From Cyanophora paradoxa (taxonomy: Eukaryota; Glaucocystophyceae; Cyanophorales; Cyanophoraceae): a stretch of DNA of 64,000 nt. The notes under the pieces were generated by a model. That model did not search any database. It had not been told where the DNA came from and saw nothing but the letters and a program-made list of their open reading frames with translations. The stretch covers positions 1 to 64,000 of the forward strand of contig QPMI01000258.1 of the NCBI GenBank assembly GCA_004431415.1, read 5' to 3'. Position 1 is the stretch's first letter; every line of letters starts with the position of its first letter. Shown here one piece after another: positions 1 to 9,165 of the stretch. The position numbers and the translations under genes are program-made.

Positions 1-2590
1 CACGGCTCCTCGCGCGGGTTGAGCTGCGCGCTCGGCAGGTGCGGAGGGCTGCTTCACGGCGCTGGAGATCCTGCAGACGAGCCGCGACGCCGCCGTCCAG
101 CGCGAGGCCGCCCTCGGCCAGAAGCTCCTGCGGCCCGCCCCCGCCCCCCGCCCCCCGCCCCCGCCGCCCCGCTCAGCGGCGCGCAGCGGCGAGGGCCAGG
201 CCCCGGAGCCGAAGTGGGGCGAGGAGGCGCAGACGGCGGCGGCGGACTCGATGGTGGTGAACGCGCTGGAGGGCCCCGACTGGGCCGTCGTCTACGTGGC
301 CGCCCCCGACGGGGCGCCCCCGCCCCCCGCCTGCGCGCCCCTCGTGCGCCCCTGCCGCCCCCCGGGGCCCCGCAAGGCTCGTGCCGAGGGCGCGGGGCCA
401 GCTGCTGGCGGCGGAGGAGGAGGACATCTACGCGCCGGGGCTCGCGGGGCAGGCGCAGGGCGCCGCCACCGGCGGCCTCCTCTCCGGCGAGGAGGAGAAG
501 GTCCCCCAGGGCGCGCCCCGCCCCGCCCGCCCCGCCCCGCCCCGGCCCCGCCGCCTCTGAGGGGGCAGCAGAGGCGTACCTGACGGTGCAGCGGCACGGG
601 CACACGCACCGGAAGAAGCGCCTCGGGCACCGCAAGGCCCGCCCCGCCCCTCCCTCGCGGCTCTCCGCGCCGCCGCCTCTTGACGGGGCGGGGGCGCAGC
701 TGCGGCCGGACGGGGTGGTGATCTTCAAGGGCCACCCGAGCTACGAGCTGATGGTGGAGGTGCAGGTCGGCATCCGCGACGCCGTGGGGCGGGAGCAGGC
801 GAAGCCGCCCCGCGCCATCACCCGCCCCTTCTTCCGCCGCGTCGAGACGCAGTTCTTCCCCAAGCGCGCCCCCGCCCCCCGCCCCCCGCCCCGCCTGCCT
901 CCCCGTCGCCTCTGAGCGCGGGGCGGGCGGTAGGGAGGGCTCCCAGACGACCCTGCCCCACTCCGGGGGCGCCGACTTCAAGTTCTGGGACTACTCCCCC
1001 ACGGCCCCCCCCCCCCCCCCCCCCCCCGCCCGCCCCGCCCGCACCTCGGCGCTGACGCGGCGCGCGCGGCAGGTCTTCCGGCAGCTGCGGGAGAAGTTCG
1101 GCATCGACGCCGCCGACTACATGGTGCGCGGGGGCGGCCGGCGCGGCGCCTGGCCGAGCGGGGTGACGGGGGCGGCAGAACGCGATCTGCGGGAACGACG
1201 CGCTGCGGGAGCTGGGGCGGCCCGGCAGCTCCGGCTCCGTCCTCTACATCTCCCAGGTCCGCCCCGCGAGGGGGGCGGGCGCAGGGGGCGGGCCCGGGGC
1301 CCCAGTGCGCCGCCCTGAGCGCGGCCCGCGTTGCGGGAGCGCAGAACCAGCGGTTCGTGATCAAGACGATCTCGCGGGACGAGGCCCACTTCCTCTGGGA
1401 CTTCCTCCCCCGTTACTACGAGGCCCGCCCCCGCCCCCGCCCCGCCCCGCCCCGCCCCGCCCCGCGCGACGCGACGCGGCGGGGCGCAGTTCGTGACGAA
1501 CAACCCGAACACGCTCCTCACGCGCTTCTTCGGCCTGCACAAGATCCGCCCGCACCTCGGCCAGGTCCGACCCCGCCCGGCCCCGCACCTCCGCCGCCCT
1601 GCCCGGGGCGACGGGGCGGGGGGCGCGGCGCAGAACATCCGCATCGTGGTCATGGGCTCCATCTTCCCGACGGACCTCTACCTGCACCAGCGCTTCGACG
1701 TGAAGGGGAGCACGTACAAGCGGGCGGCGACGGAGCTGCAGAAGAAGAACGCGGGGTGCACGTACAAGGACCTCGACCTCAACTTCAGCATCCGCCTCGA
1801 CCCCGAGCGCCGCGAGGCCTTCGTCCGCCAGGTCCGCCCCGCCCCGCCCCGCCCCGCCCGCCGCCGCCGCCCAGCCCAGCGGCGCGCAGGTGGAGACGGA
1901 CAGCAAGTTCCTGGAGTCGTGCGAGATCATGGACTACAGCCTCGTCTTCGGCCTCCACTACCCCGAGAAGCCCGTCCCCCGCGAGCAGGCCGCCGGGGGC
2001 GGGCCCGGCGGCGTCACCTCCCTCGCCTCCGCCCTCTCCGGCGGGCCCTTCGACGCCCCCCGCACCCTCTCCACCTCCTCCCGCCCCGGCGCCCTCCTCG
2101 CCTCCCCCGGCGCCGCCCCCGCCTCGCCGCCCCCCGCCGCCGCCGCCTCGCCGCTGCAGCCGGCCTCGACGGTGGCGATGGCGGCGGGGACGCGGCGGCG
2201 GCTGGAGAACCGGGGGAGCACGCTGGCGTCGGCGCACACGTCGCTGCTGATGAAGGGCGCCGAGGCGGGGGCGGGGGCGGAGGCGCCGGAGTCGCCGTTC
2301 ACGCGGGACTACGGGGGCATGGAGGCGGCGGTGGCGGAGACGGGCGAGCCCGTCATCATCTTCCTCGGCCTCATCGACATCCTCCAGCAGTACGTCGTCC
2401 GCAAGCAGGCCCGCCCCCCCGGCCCCGCCCCCGCCCCCGCCCGGCCCGAGGCCCGCCTCGAGCCGGCGTTCGCGGGCAGATGGAGCACGCGTACAAGTCG
2501 CTGGTGAGCCAGGAGGGCCACTCGGTGATCCCCCCGCACCAGTACGCCGAGCGCTTCAAGAAGTTCGTCTTCTCCAAGTTCGTGTCCTAG
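1..2590 (+). CDS. Phosphatidylinositol phosphate kinase (PIP5K-like), 5' part outside the window
   Basis: Lipid kinase that phosphorylates phosphatidylinositol monophosphates to make PIP2 at membranes. Exons in order: a stretch ending VVNALEGPDWAVVYVA, then IFKGHPSYELMVEVQVGIR (start of the PIPK fold), DFKFWDYSP, VFRQLREKFGID, the ATP-site lysine in RFVIKTISRDE, FVTNNPNTLLTRFFGLHK, VVMGSIFPTDLYLHQRFDVKGSTYKR, the hallmark CEIMDYSLVFGLHY, GLIDILQQY, and the C-terminal YAERFKKFVFSKF before the stop at 2588-2590. A Gly/Ala/Pro-rich insert of about 110 residues lies between IMDYSL and the IDILQ strand. Introns are short and C-rich, with both GT (after LGQ, RQ) and GC (1423-1489) donors. The gene clearly begins left of position 1. 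Whether it is type I, II or plant-like cannot be fixed without the missing N-terminus. Confidence 0.9.
1005..1027 (+). repeat. 23-nt poly-C run in a PIPK intron
   Basis: An uninterrupted run of C directly follows the exon encoding DFKFWDYSP. It is an extreme form of the C-rich intron composition seen throughout and is prone to length errors in sequencing. Confidence 0.85.
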
Positions 2591-3066
2591 CACGAGGCCC
2601 CCGCCCCGACCGCCCCGCCCCGGGCCCCGCCCGCCCCCTCCGCATCCCCGCCCCGCGCCCTCGACAGGCCCGGCCCCTCCCGTCTCTCCGCTCCCCCCGA
2701 CATCGACCCCATCCCCGCGCTCGGCCCCGTTCCTCTTCGACGTCGCCCGATTCCACTGTCGCCCGCCATCGGACCCCTCCTCCACAGCCTCCCTTCCCGA
2801 AGCACGGTCCCACTCCTCTCCCAAGCACGCTTTCCCGAGCTCCCCTTCTCTCCCACTCCGAGGCTCCCCGCTCCCGGGTCCCTCGCAAGTCATCGACATC
2901 GCGACGCGGAAACGCTGTGTAGCTTACAGGTTACAGTACATGTACATGCTAATTGATACGACTCGGTTGATCATGATGAAACGCGCACTCTATAGGGATC
3001 CTTGCCGGATCAGCACGAAATAGTTACACGAGTACGTTGACCGGTCCCCGCGTGCCCCGGGCCCCC
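2591..3066. other. Convergent intergenic spacer (PIPK / RETICULATA-related)
   Basis: This 476-bp spacer separates two convergent stop codons. The left 300 bp is C-rich like the genes. The right part (about 2900-3030) is abruptly AT-richer and contains GTACATGTACATG, TGATCATGATG and GGATCC. It probably holds both 3' UTRs and polyadenylation regions. No gene is seen. Confidence 0.6.
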
Positions 3067-5184
3067 TCACTTGGCGGCGGGCGCGGGGGCGGGCTTGGGG
3101 GAGGGGGCGATGCGGAGGGCGCGCCGGATGGTCTCCCAGTGGCTCGGCAGCGGCTCCTCCGCCGGCGTGCTGCGCGCCCCTCAGCTGAGCTCGGGGCGGG
3201 AGGGCGCGTGGGCCGCACCAGGTGAGGTGCGTGATCGCGGGGAGGAAGGGCCAGACGTTGCAGCGGACGCGCCGGTTCGGGTCCACGCCGGTCCACTTCT
3301 GGATGTCGATCCACTGCTTGCCCCCGTAGAAGCTGCCGGCGAGCAGCCTGAGGGGGGCGCAGCGGGGGCGGGCGGGCGGGGGCGGCGGGGGCGGCGGGGC
3401 GGCGGGGCGCACTTGTTGTACCAGCGGACGAAGAGGATGGCGAAGAAGAGGGCCTTGCTCTCCTTGCCGAGCGCCCGCTGCATCACGTCCTCGACGCCGT
3501 TGACGGTGTGGTAGCGCGGGGTCGCGGAGAAGGTGCAGAAGGCCGCGTAGGCGAGGGCGGTCTTGAGGACGGGCATCTGGGGCGGGGGCGCGAGGCCCGG
3601 GTCCCGGCGCCGCTCCGACGCGAAGCGCGCGCTGCGGAGGCCCTGCGCGACGAGGGCGCCCCCGCCCCCGGCCAGGAAGCCGATGAGCCCGAAGAGGGTC
3701 GCCTTGAAGCCGAACCCGATCCAGCGGTCCAGCAGCGAGTACGGCCGGCTCGCGGGGGACGGCTGGTAGAAGTACGACGGCAGCGCGTCCAGCGCGTTCA
3801 TGATCCGCCCGCTCGCCCCGTAGTAGCTGCCCCCCCGTCAGAGGAGCGGGCTTGGGGGCGCGAGGGAGGCCGGGGCGGGCGGGCGGGCGGGCGGGCGGGG
3901 GGGCGGGCCTGGAGAGGCGGAGGTTGGGGAGGGAGTCGATGTGCGTGGGAGCGAGCACCCAGACGAGGAAGAACTGGGAGATCGTCCCTGCCGGCCCCGC
4001 CCCTCGGCGCTCCGGGGCGGGGGCGGGGCGGGGGCGGGCGGGAGGGGACGGACCGTTGGCGACGTTGGCGAAAGCGAGGTCGAACTCGCGCCAGAAGTTC
4101 TTGCCCCGCTTCTTCACCTCCGCAGAAAGGCGCGAGGTGAACATCACCAGCTCCGCCACCCCCAGCTTGTACAGGAACTTCGGGTCCGCCAGCAGCCTGC
4201 CCCCACGCGCCCGCCCCCGCCTCAGCGCCTCCGCGCGGAGCGGCGGGGCGGGGGAGGCGGGGGCGGACCGCTCGCGCCAGCCGCCGCTGAGGCGGAGGAA
4301 GAAGCGGAGGCGCGGGTCGGCCTCCATCGCCCCGTACGCCCGCACCGTGTCTGCCCCGCTCCCGTGAGCGGCGGCTGGCGGGGAGGAAGGGCCGCCCGGG
4401 GGCGCACCGGGCTTGATTCCGCCCGACTCCACAGCGATGCGGATGTCCGTCGGGAGGTCCATCATCGTGTGGTGGATCTGCGCCCCCCGCTCAGCGCTGC
4501 CGCCGCCCCGCCGGCGCCGCTGGAGGCGTGCGTGCGGCGTCCCGCACCTCCTCGACGGCGACATCCAGCTGCGCGCGGCGGCGGCGGGCGGTCGGTCAAG
4601 GGGCGAGCGCGTGAAGGGTCGCGACCGGCCGCCGGCACCTGCGTGTGCGAGTAGAGCTCCGCGTACGGCCCCGAGGGCTCGATCCCGTCCAGCTCTGTGC
4701 CCCCGGGGGTGATTTCCGAGCGGCGGCGGCAGCGGCGGGTCGGGCGGGCGGGCTCTGCGGCACCGTGCTTGTGTGATCCGTCCATCCAGTCTGTGTCGCT
4801 GTCGCCTTCGCTCTCCGCCTCCGCCGTCGGCCGCGGCTTCTTTGAGCCGCCATCGCTCGACCCGCCCCCGACGCCGCCCCCGCTGATCAGCACTGGCTCG
4901 GTCACGTGGGACGCTGAAGTGCGGCTACTCGACAGAGGGCCCGCGTACGCCGCCGGCTGGGCCCGCCGGAGGTCCGCATCGGGCTTTCCTACGTCCTGGC
5001 AGCGCGGCAAAATTGCCTCGAAGTGCGAGGGCTGAGCGCGCATGCGGAACCGGCGCCGCGACACACGCGGCCGGAGATCGGGGACAACCGCCGGCGCGGC
5101 GTTAGCTGACGGGGCTCCAGCTGACGGCAGAGAGGGACACTGCGATCCCGACCGGAGACGCGCTGGGACGCTAGCCACGAACAT
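3067..5184 (-). CDS. RETICULATA-related (DUF3411) plastid envelope protein
   Basis: The family acts in the chloroplast inner envelope and affects plastid and mesophyll development; its transport or signalling role is unsettled. Family signatures appear in order across several exons: MMDLPTDIRIAVESGG, a PRLRFFLRLSGG block, DPKFLYKLGVAELVMFTS, AEVKKRGKNFWREFDLAFAN, QFFLVWVLAPT, RPYSLLDRWIGFGFK followed by a Gly-rich membrane segment, RYHTVNGVEDVMQRALGK, and SFYGGKQWIDIQKWTGVDP ending LRIAPSPKPAPAPAAK. The likely start at 5184 gives MFVASVPARL and a basic, Ser/Ala-rich, early-Phe presequence, as in glaucophyte plastid transit peptides, then an acidic, Asp/Ser-rich linker. The intron after RWYNK is GTGCGCCCC...CCTCAG. 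Family assignment is strong; the first exon is inferred. Confidence 0.88.
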
Positions 5185-5349
5185 TGAGCTGGTTGACGAT
5201 TACGTGTGGTGGGCTGTCCGGGCTGAGTTCGATTTTGTTGGGCTATGCCCTGCCACCTGAGCGAAGTACGTGCTCGCTGACTCCTGTCCAGGAAGGCGGC
5301 GGAAGCGCGATTCAATCGCACGCGTACCCCGGCGACCTTTTTTTCGAGG
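5185..5349. promoter_or_regulatory. Candidate divergent promoter region
   Basis: 165 bp lie between the inferred RETICULATA-related start (-) and a small ORF (+). The stretch is clearly lower in GC than the genes. No TATA box or other named element could be recognised, so the promoter role rests only on position. Confidence 0.35.
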
Positions 5350-5613
5350 ATGCAGCGCCCGGAACAGCAGCTGCAGAGCGCGGCCGGCGCGCGCGCAAAT
5401 GGGGACGAGGAACAACGCGAATCGGAGCCGCGCAGCGAGGGAACTCGGGCCTCGAGCTCGGCTTCATGGTCGCCACCGCGCCACCTCGGCGCGCGGCGCG
5501 CTGAAGAGATCCAGGGGAAGCCGCTGTCGGACGAGGAGCGGCAGCGTCATCGCCTGCCCCACGACGAGAAGCCTGACGGAACGCTGCCGTCGGGCAAGCT
5601 GCGGATTCACTGA
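5350..5613 (+). CDS. Small candidate protein (87 aa), function unknown
   Basis: An ATG-initiated frame encodes a hydrophilic protein starting MQRPEQQLQ and ending DGTLPSGKLRIH, with a charged middle (ANGDEEQRESEPRSEG) and a motif-like PLSDEERQRHRLPHDEK. No membrane segment or signal is visible. The codons are less extreme in GC than those of spurious frames, and an AT-rich tail follows the stop (5614-5670), as expected of a 3' UTR. I do not recognise a family. It could be the last exon of a longer gene or a chance ORF. Confidence 0.35.
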   Translation: MQRPEQQLQSAAGARANGDEEQRESEPRSEGTRASSSASWSPPRHLGARRAEEIQGKPLSDEERQRHRLPHDEKPDGTLPSGKLRIH

Positions 5614-5740
5614 CTCACGAGATGGATACGTTGTGTAAATTGGAAAAATAGATTTCTTCTTGTTAAAGCCGCAGGTTCCACGCGCGTGCGCCCGGCGCCT
5701 TGGGCTAGCGCTAGATGTTCGATTCGTCGCTGCGAAGAGG

Positions 5741-6613
5741 CTACTGCATCACGCGTAGACCGTAATCTTCTTCTTCTGGAGCGCCATCCGGGGTGCCTTC
5801 GAATTCCCTGCTCTCCGGCCGCGGATCCCAGTCCTTATAGGAGACCTGCATGAAGCAGAGGCGGTGCGGGTGCCCTGCGCGGCCGCCGCGGGTCAATCGG
5901 GGAGGCGAGGGAGGGTGAGGGGCGGGGCCGGGGGCACCGGGGTCGGCGGTGCGGAGGCGGTCGCGGGTGGCGGCGATGCGGACGAGGGCGTCCTCGTCGG
6001 AGCCGGCCAGCGCCTCCCGCACCGCCGTCGACGCCAGCACCCGCACCTGCGCCCCGCGTGAGCCCCGGCCGGCCGTGCCGCTGCCCCGGGGCGCAGCGCC
6101 CGCGCGCCTGGCGGCGGAGGAAGCCGTCGGCGGCGAGGTCGATGCGGACGGCGGGCTCGCCGCCGGCGAGGCGACAGGGGCGGGCGCGGGCGAGGAGGAG
6201 GCGCTTCTCGGTGTTCTTGCCGAGGGGCGTGTCGCGGGCGAAGGCGGTCATGTCGCGGGGGAGCTCCGGGGAGACGAGGCGCCCGAGCATGCGGTCCAGG
6301 AGGGCCACGTCGAGGCCGGCCCCGGCGTCCACGTAGTACGCGTACCGCCGCCACCTCGCGCTGAACACCGCGTGGAAGCTCCGCGGCGTCTCCCGCACGA
6401 ACCTGCCGCCCCGCTCGGCCCGGCGGCGGCGCGGCCGGGAGGGGCCGGGCGGGCGCGGCCGGGCGCACGTGACGCGGAGGGCCCCGGGGCAGCAGGCGTC
6501 GATGGCGGCGCGGATGGCGGCGTGGTCGATGGCGTCGTAGCTGTAGAACGAGACGAGCTGCGCGCCGGCTCGGGCCCCGCGGGGGCGGGGGTGGCGGCGG
6601 CGGCTGCAGGGGC

Positions 6614-6648
<35 letters not shown>

Positions 6649-7169
6649 GCCAGCCACCATCACCGTCAGCGGCGTGCTCGAGAGCGGCGCCAGCGCCTTA
6701 AGCACCACACCCTCCACCGTCTCCTTCCCCGTCTGCCGCGCGTACCCCTCGAACGCCGACCCCAGGTACCTAAGAGAGCAGCTCAGCCGCCAGAAAAAGG
6801 CGCCCCCGCCGACCGCCGCCGCCGCACCGAAGGCCCACGACGTACGTGCGTCGCCGATCCCGAGGGCGGCCCGCGCTTGCCTGTGCATCGATCAGTTCAG
6901 CGAGCCGCGGCGGCGTCGCAGGGGGCGGCCGCCGGGGGCACCGGGGACGGCTCTGGGAGGCCGAGCGGATCGGGGTCGATCTGCAGGTCGCGCCGCTGCC
7001 CTCCAAGCCCTACGATGCCCTCCATGTGCGCTGTCAGAGCCGGGGGCGGGTCCTGGCAGTAGGGCGTGCGGCAGAAGAAGCGCCGCTGCACGAAAGGGGC
7101 CCCCTCCGCAGCCCCGACCGGCGTTTCCCTCTCATCGCTTTCCTCTAAGGTTTCCACGGCGCTGCCCAC
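5741..7169 (-). CDS. tRNA pseudouridine synthase, TruA/PUS family
   Basis: Isomerises uridines to pseudouridine in tRNA. The central catalytic motif GRTDAGVHALGQV with its nucleophilic Asp is present. YLGSAFEGYARQTGKETVEG lies before it, and VSFYSYDAIDHAAIRAAI, FHAVFSARWRRYAYYVDAG, MTAFARDTPLGKNTEKR, VRIDLAADGFLRRQ and a final CFMQVSYKDWDP come after it. The intron ending CTCTTAG directly before YLGSAFEG separates a first exon starting at 7169. That exon encodes a Cys-containing N-terminal extension (RRFFCRTPYCQDPP) that is not typical of TruA and could be a targeting or regulatory region. Introns are C-rich on the sense strand. The enzyme fits the eukaryotic DEG1/PUS3-like or organellar TruA group; the exact tRNA target cannot be read from the sequence. 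Confidence 0.85.
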
Positions 7170-7641
7170 CGCGGCGCTGCCAGCTGCGGGGCTGGCGTGA
7201 GCGGGGCGCGCACGGCGGCAGCGCTCTCGCGCGCACCGTCGCGGGGCGGCGGCTGGGGCGGTTCCGCGGTGCTAGAACACATCGCACGAGCGTGTCGAGA
7301 GATCGCAGGGGCCTTCCAGCTCCAAGTTGCCCGGCGCGCAAGCGGCACGGAGTGCAGGAACGCCAGGGCGCCAGTTTGCATCCACGCAGTAACAGAGCTT
7401 GCGGCAGCGCTCGAGGATCGGCCCCAGGCTCCAGCCGAGTCCAGCCGCGACGCCAGCCGCCAAGTGCAGCCGGGTACCGATCTTCGAAACCCGGCCCTCG
7501 TTCCCAACGCCTCTGTCACGCAGCGAATCAAATCGTCTGCATCGCAACGCCGTGTTCGTCGGGAGAGGACAGCGAGGACTTGGCTTCTCGACGCTTGCAC
7601 CGCCGGAGAGCTAAGCGTTGTAGCTTCCTTAGGCATCAACC
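7170..7641. promoter_or_regulatory. Divergent intergenic region (TruA / unknown gene)
   Basis: This 472-bp spacer between two divergently oriented starts has lower GC and mixed sequence without recognisable exons. Open frames through it have no protein-like composition. It is the natural place for both promoters, but no specific element was identified. Confidence 0.45.
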
Positions 7642-8872
7642 ATGGCGGAGCAGGAGAACCGCATGGGATTCATCGAGGTACGAGCGCGTATCGCAGTCTA
7701 TCTCCCGCTCATGCCACCCCCGCTTCGCAGTACTTGGTCTCGAAGCGCGTTACGAACTTCAGCTACCTGAAGAAGTTCTTCGAGGAGCGCGGCGTGCCAT
7801 GGCTCAATTGCATCGTAATGCCGGATGCGGAGCTTGACACGATCTGCAAGCCTGCCGCGCCCGGCGACAAGATCGCCAAGCGGTTCGCGAGGCTTGACCT
7901 GACTCCTGTGCCAGTGCCCGAGCTCGCCGCGCAGGACGGAGCAGCTTTTCTACCTGGGCATGAGCGTCGGCCCGCTACTGCCGCTGCTGAACGGAGACCC
8001 TTTCGTGCGGGCGATGGCGCAGCTGATCGAAGAGTTCGACTACATCTGTGGCAACGTCGTCGAGCGCAACGTCGTGCGCCCGCCGCTCCCTTGCCACGCC
8101 CGATCAAATCTAAAGCGCGCGACGCGCCCGCCGGCGAGCAGAAGAGCGCACGAGCCAAGCAGGGGCTTGGCAACATGCTGGACGACACGGATGAGGGAGC
8201 CCCCGTAAAGGGTGCGCCGGGCTGCGCCGAGCCCCCCGCCCGCCCCGCCCGACGCTGCGCGGCGCAGGCAAGATCGTGAAGGTCGGCAAGACTGTCGTTT
8301 TCAACTACCTCCTCGTGGACTTCAACATAGTGCGCCCGGGCGCCCGCCCCGCCCCGCCCCGCCCCTCCTCAAGCTGCCGCGCTCACCCATTCCCCGCCGG
8401 CAGCCGTGCCAGCTAGACATGAAGCAGGTCCTGCTCTCCTTCTGCGACGTCATGATCCAGGCGTACCAGAAGGCGCGCCCGCCCGCCGGCTGCCCCCTCC
8501 CGTCCCGCCCGGCGTCGGCTGACTCCGGGTGCAGTTCCTCGACCAGTCCAGCGCCTCCCCCGTCCTCTTCGACCCCATACAGAGGATAGACAACCGTATC
8601 TTCGTGCGCGCCCGGCACCGCCTGGGGAGAAGCGGCGGCAGGCGGCCTCTGACGCGGCGGCGCAGACGCACATCCTGTCGCCGCTGACGGCGGAGCTGAA
8701 CAAGCTCTCGATGCAGAGCGCGAAGCGGGAGCTGTCGTCGCTGGACGACATGTTCGACTCCGGGGAGGTGGAGGAGGAGGAGGAGAAGGAGGGGGACGAC
8801 GAGAGCCGCGACTCGAGCGTCAGCGGCCGCGCCTCCTCCCAGGCCTCCGCCGCTCCCGCGGGGCCCCGATAG
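7642..8872 (+). CDS. Conserved-looking soluble protein, family not recognised
   Basis: The exon chain starts with MAEQENRMGFIE (GT...CAG intron), then YLVSKRVTNFSYLKKFFEE, VPWLNCIVMPDAELDTICK, a spliced KRTEQLFYLGMSVGPLL, NGDPFVRAMAQLIEEFDY, ICGNVVERNV, KQGLGNMLDDTDEGAP, GKIVKVGKTVVFNYLLVDF, LDMKQVLLSFCDVMIQAYQK, QFLDQSSASPVLFDPIQR and a C-terminal acidic Ser-rich tail ending SSQASAAPAGPR. Predicted length is roughly 300 aa. The core is rich in amphipathic helices, with no transmembrane segment and no catalytic motif I can name. Amino-acid use across exons is that of a real globular protein, and splice sites keep the frame. I do not recognise the family and assign no function. Confidence 0.7.
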
Positions 8873-9165
8873 CGCCCGCCCTGCGCACCATTGGTCGCGA
8901 CCCTGGGCCTGTCCGACACAGACGCGCGTCCTAGCTGAGCGAGAAGGGAGGTCGCCGAGGTAGAGGGGACGTCGCAAAGTGCTCACTGAAGTGGGGTGCG
9001 TGCGGGCAGCCCTGATGGACGGCAGCGGCTTGCAAATTGGCGGTTTGTGATCCGCTAGCGCTGGACCTAGCTGCCAGCTGCAGTTCCGACTGGTCGGTGG
9101 GGGTACACGGGGCAACCGGCTCGTTGGCCAGGCGGCGCAGGCCGACGTAGACTCGGCGATACGCG

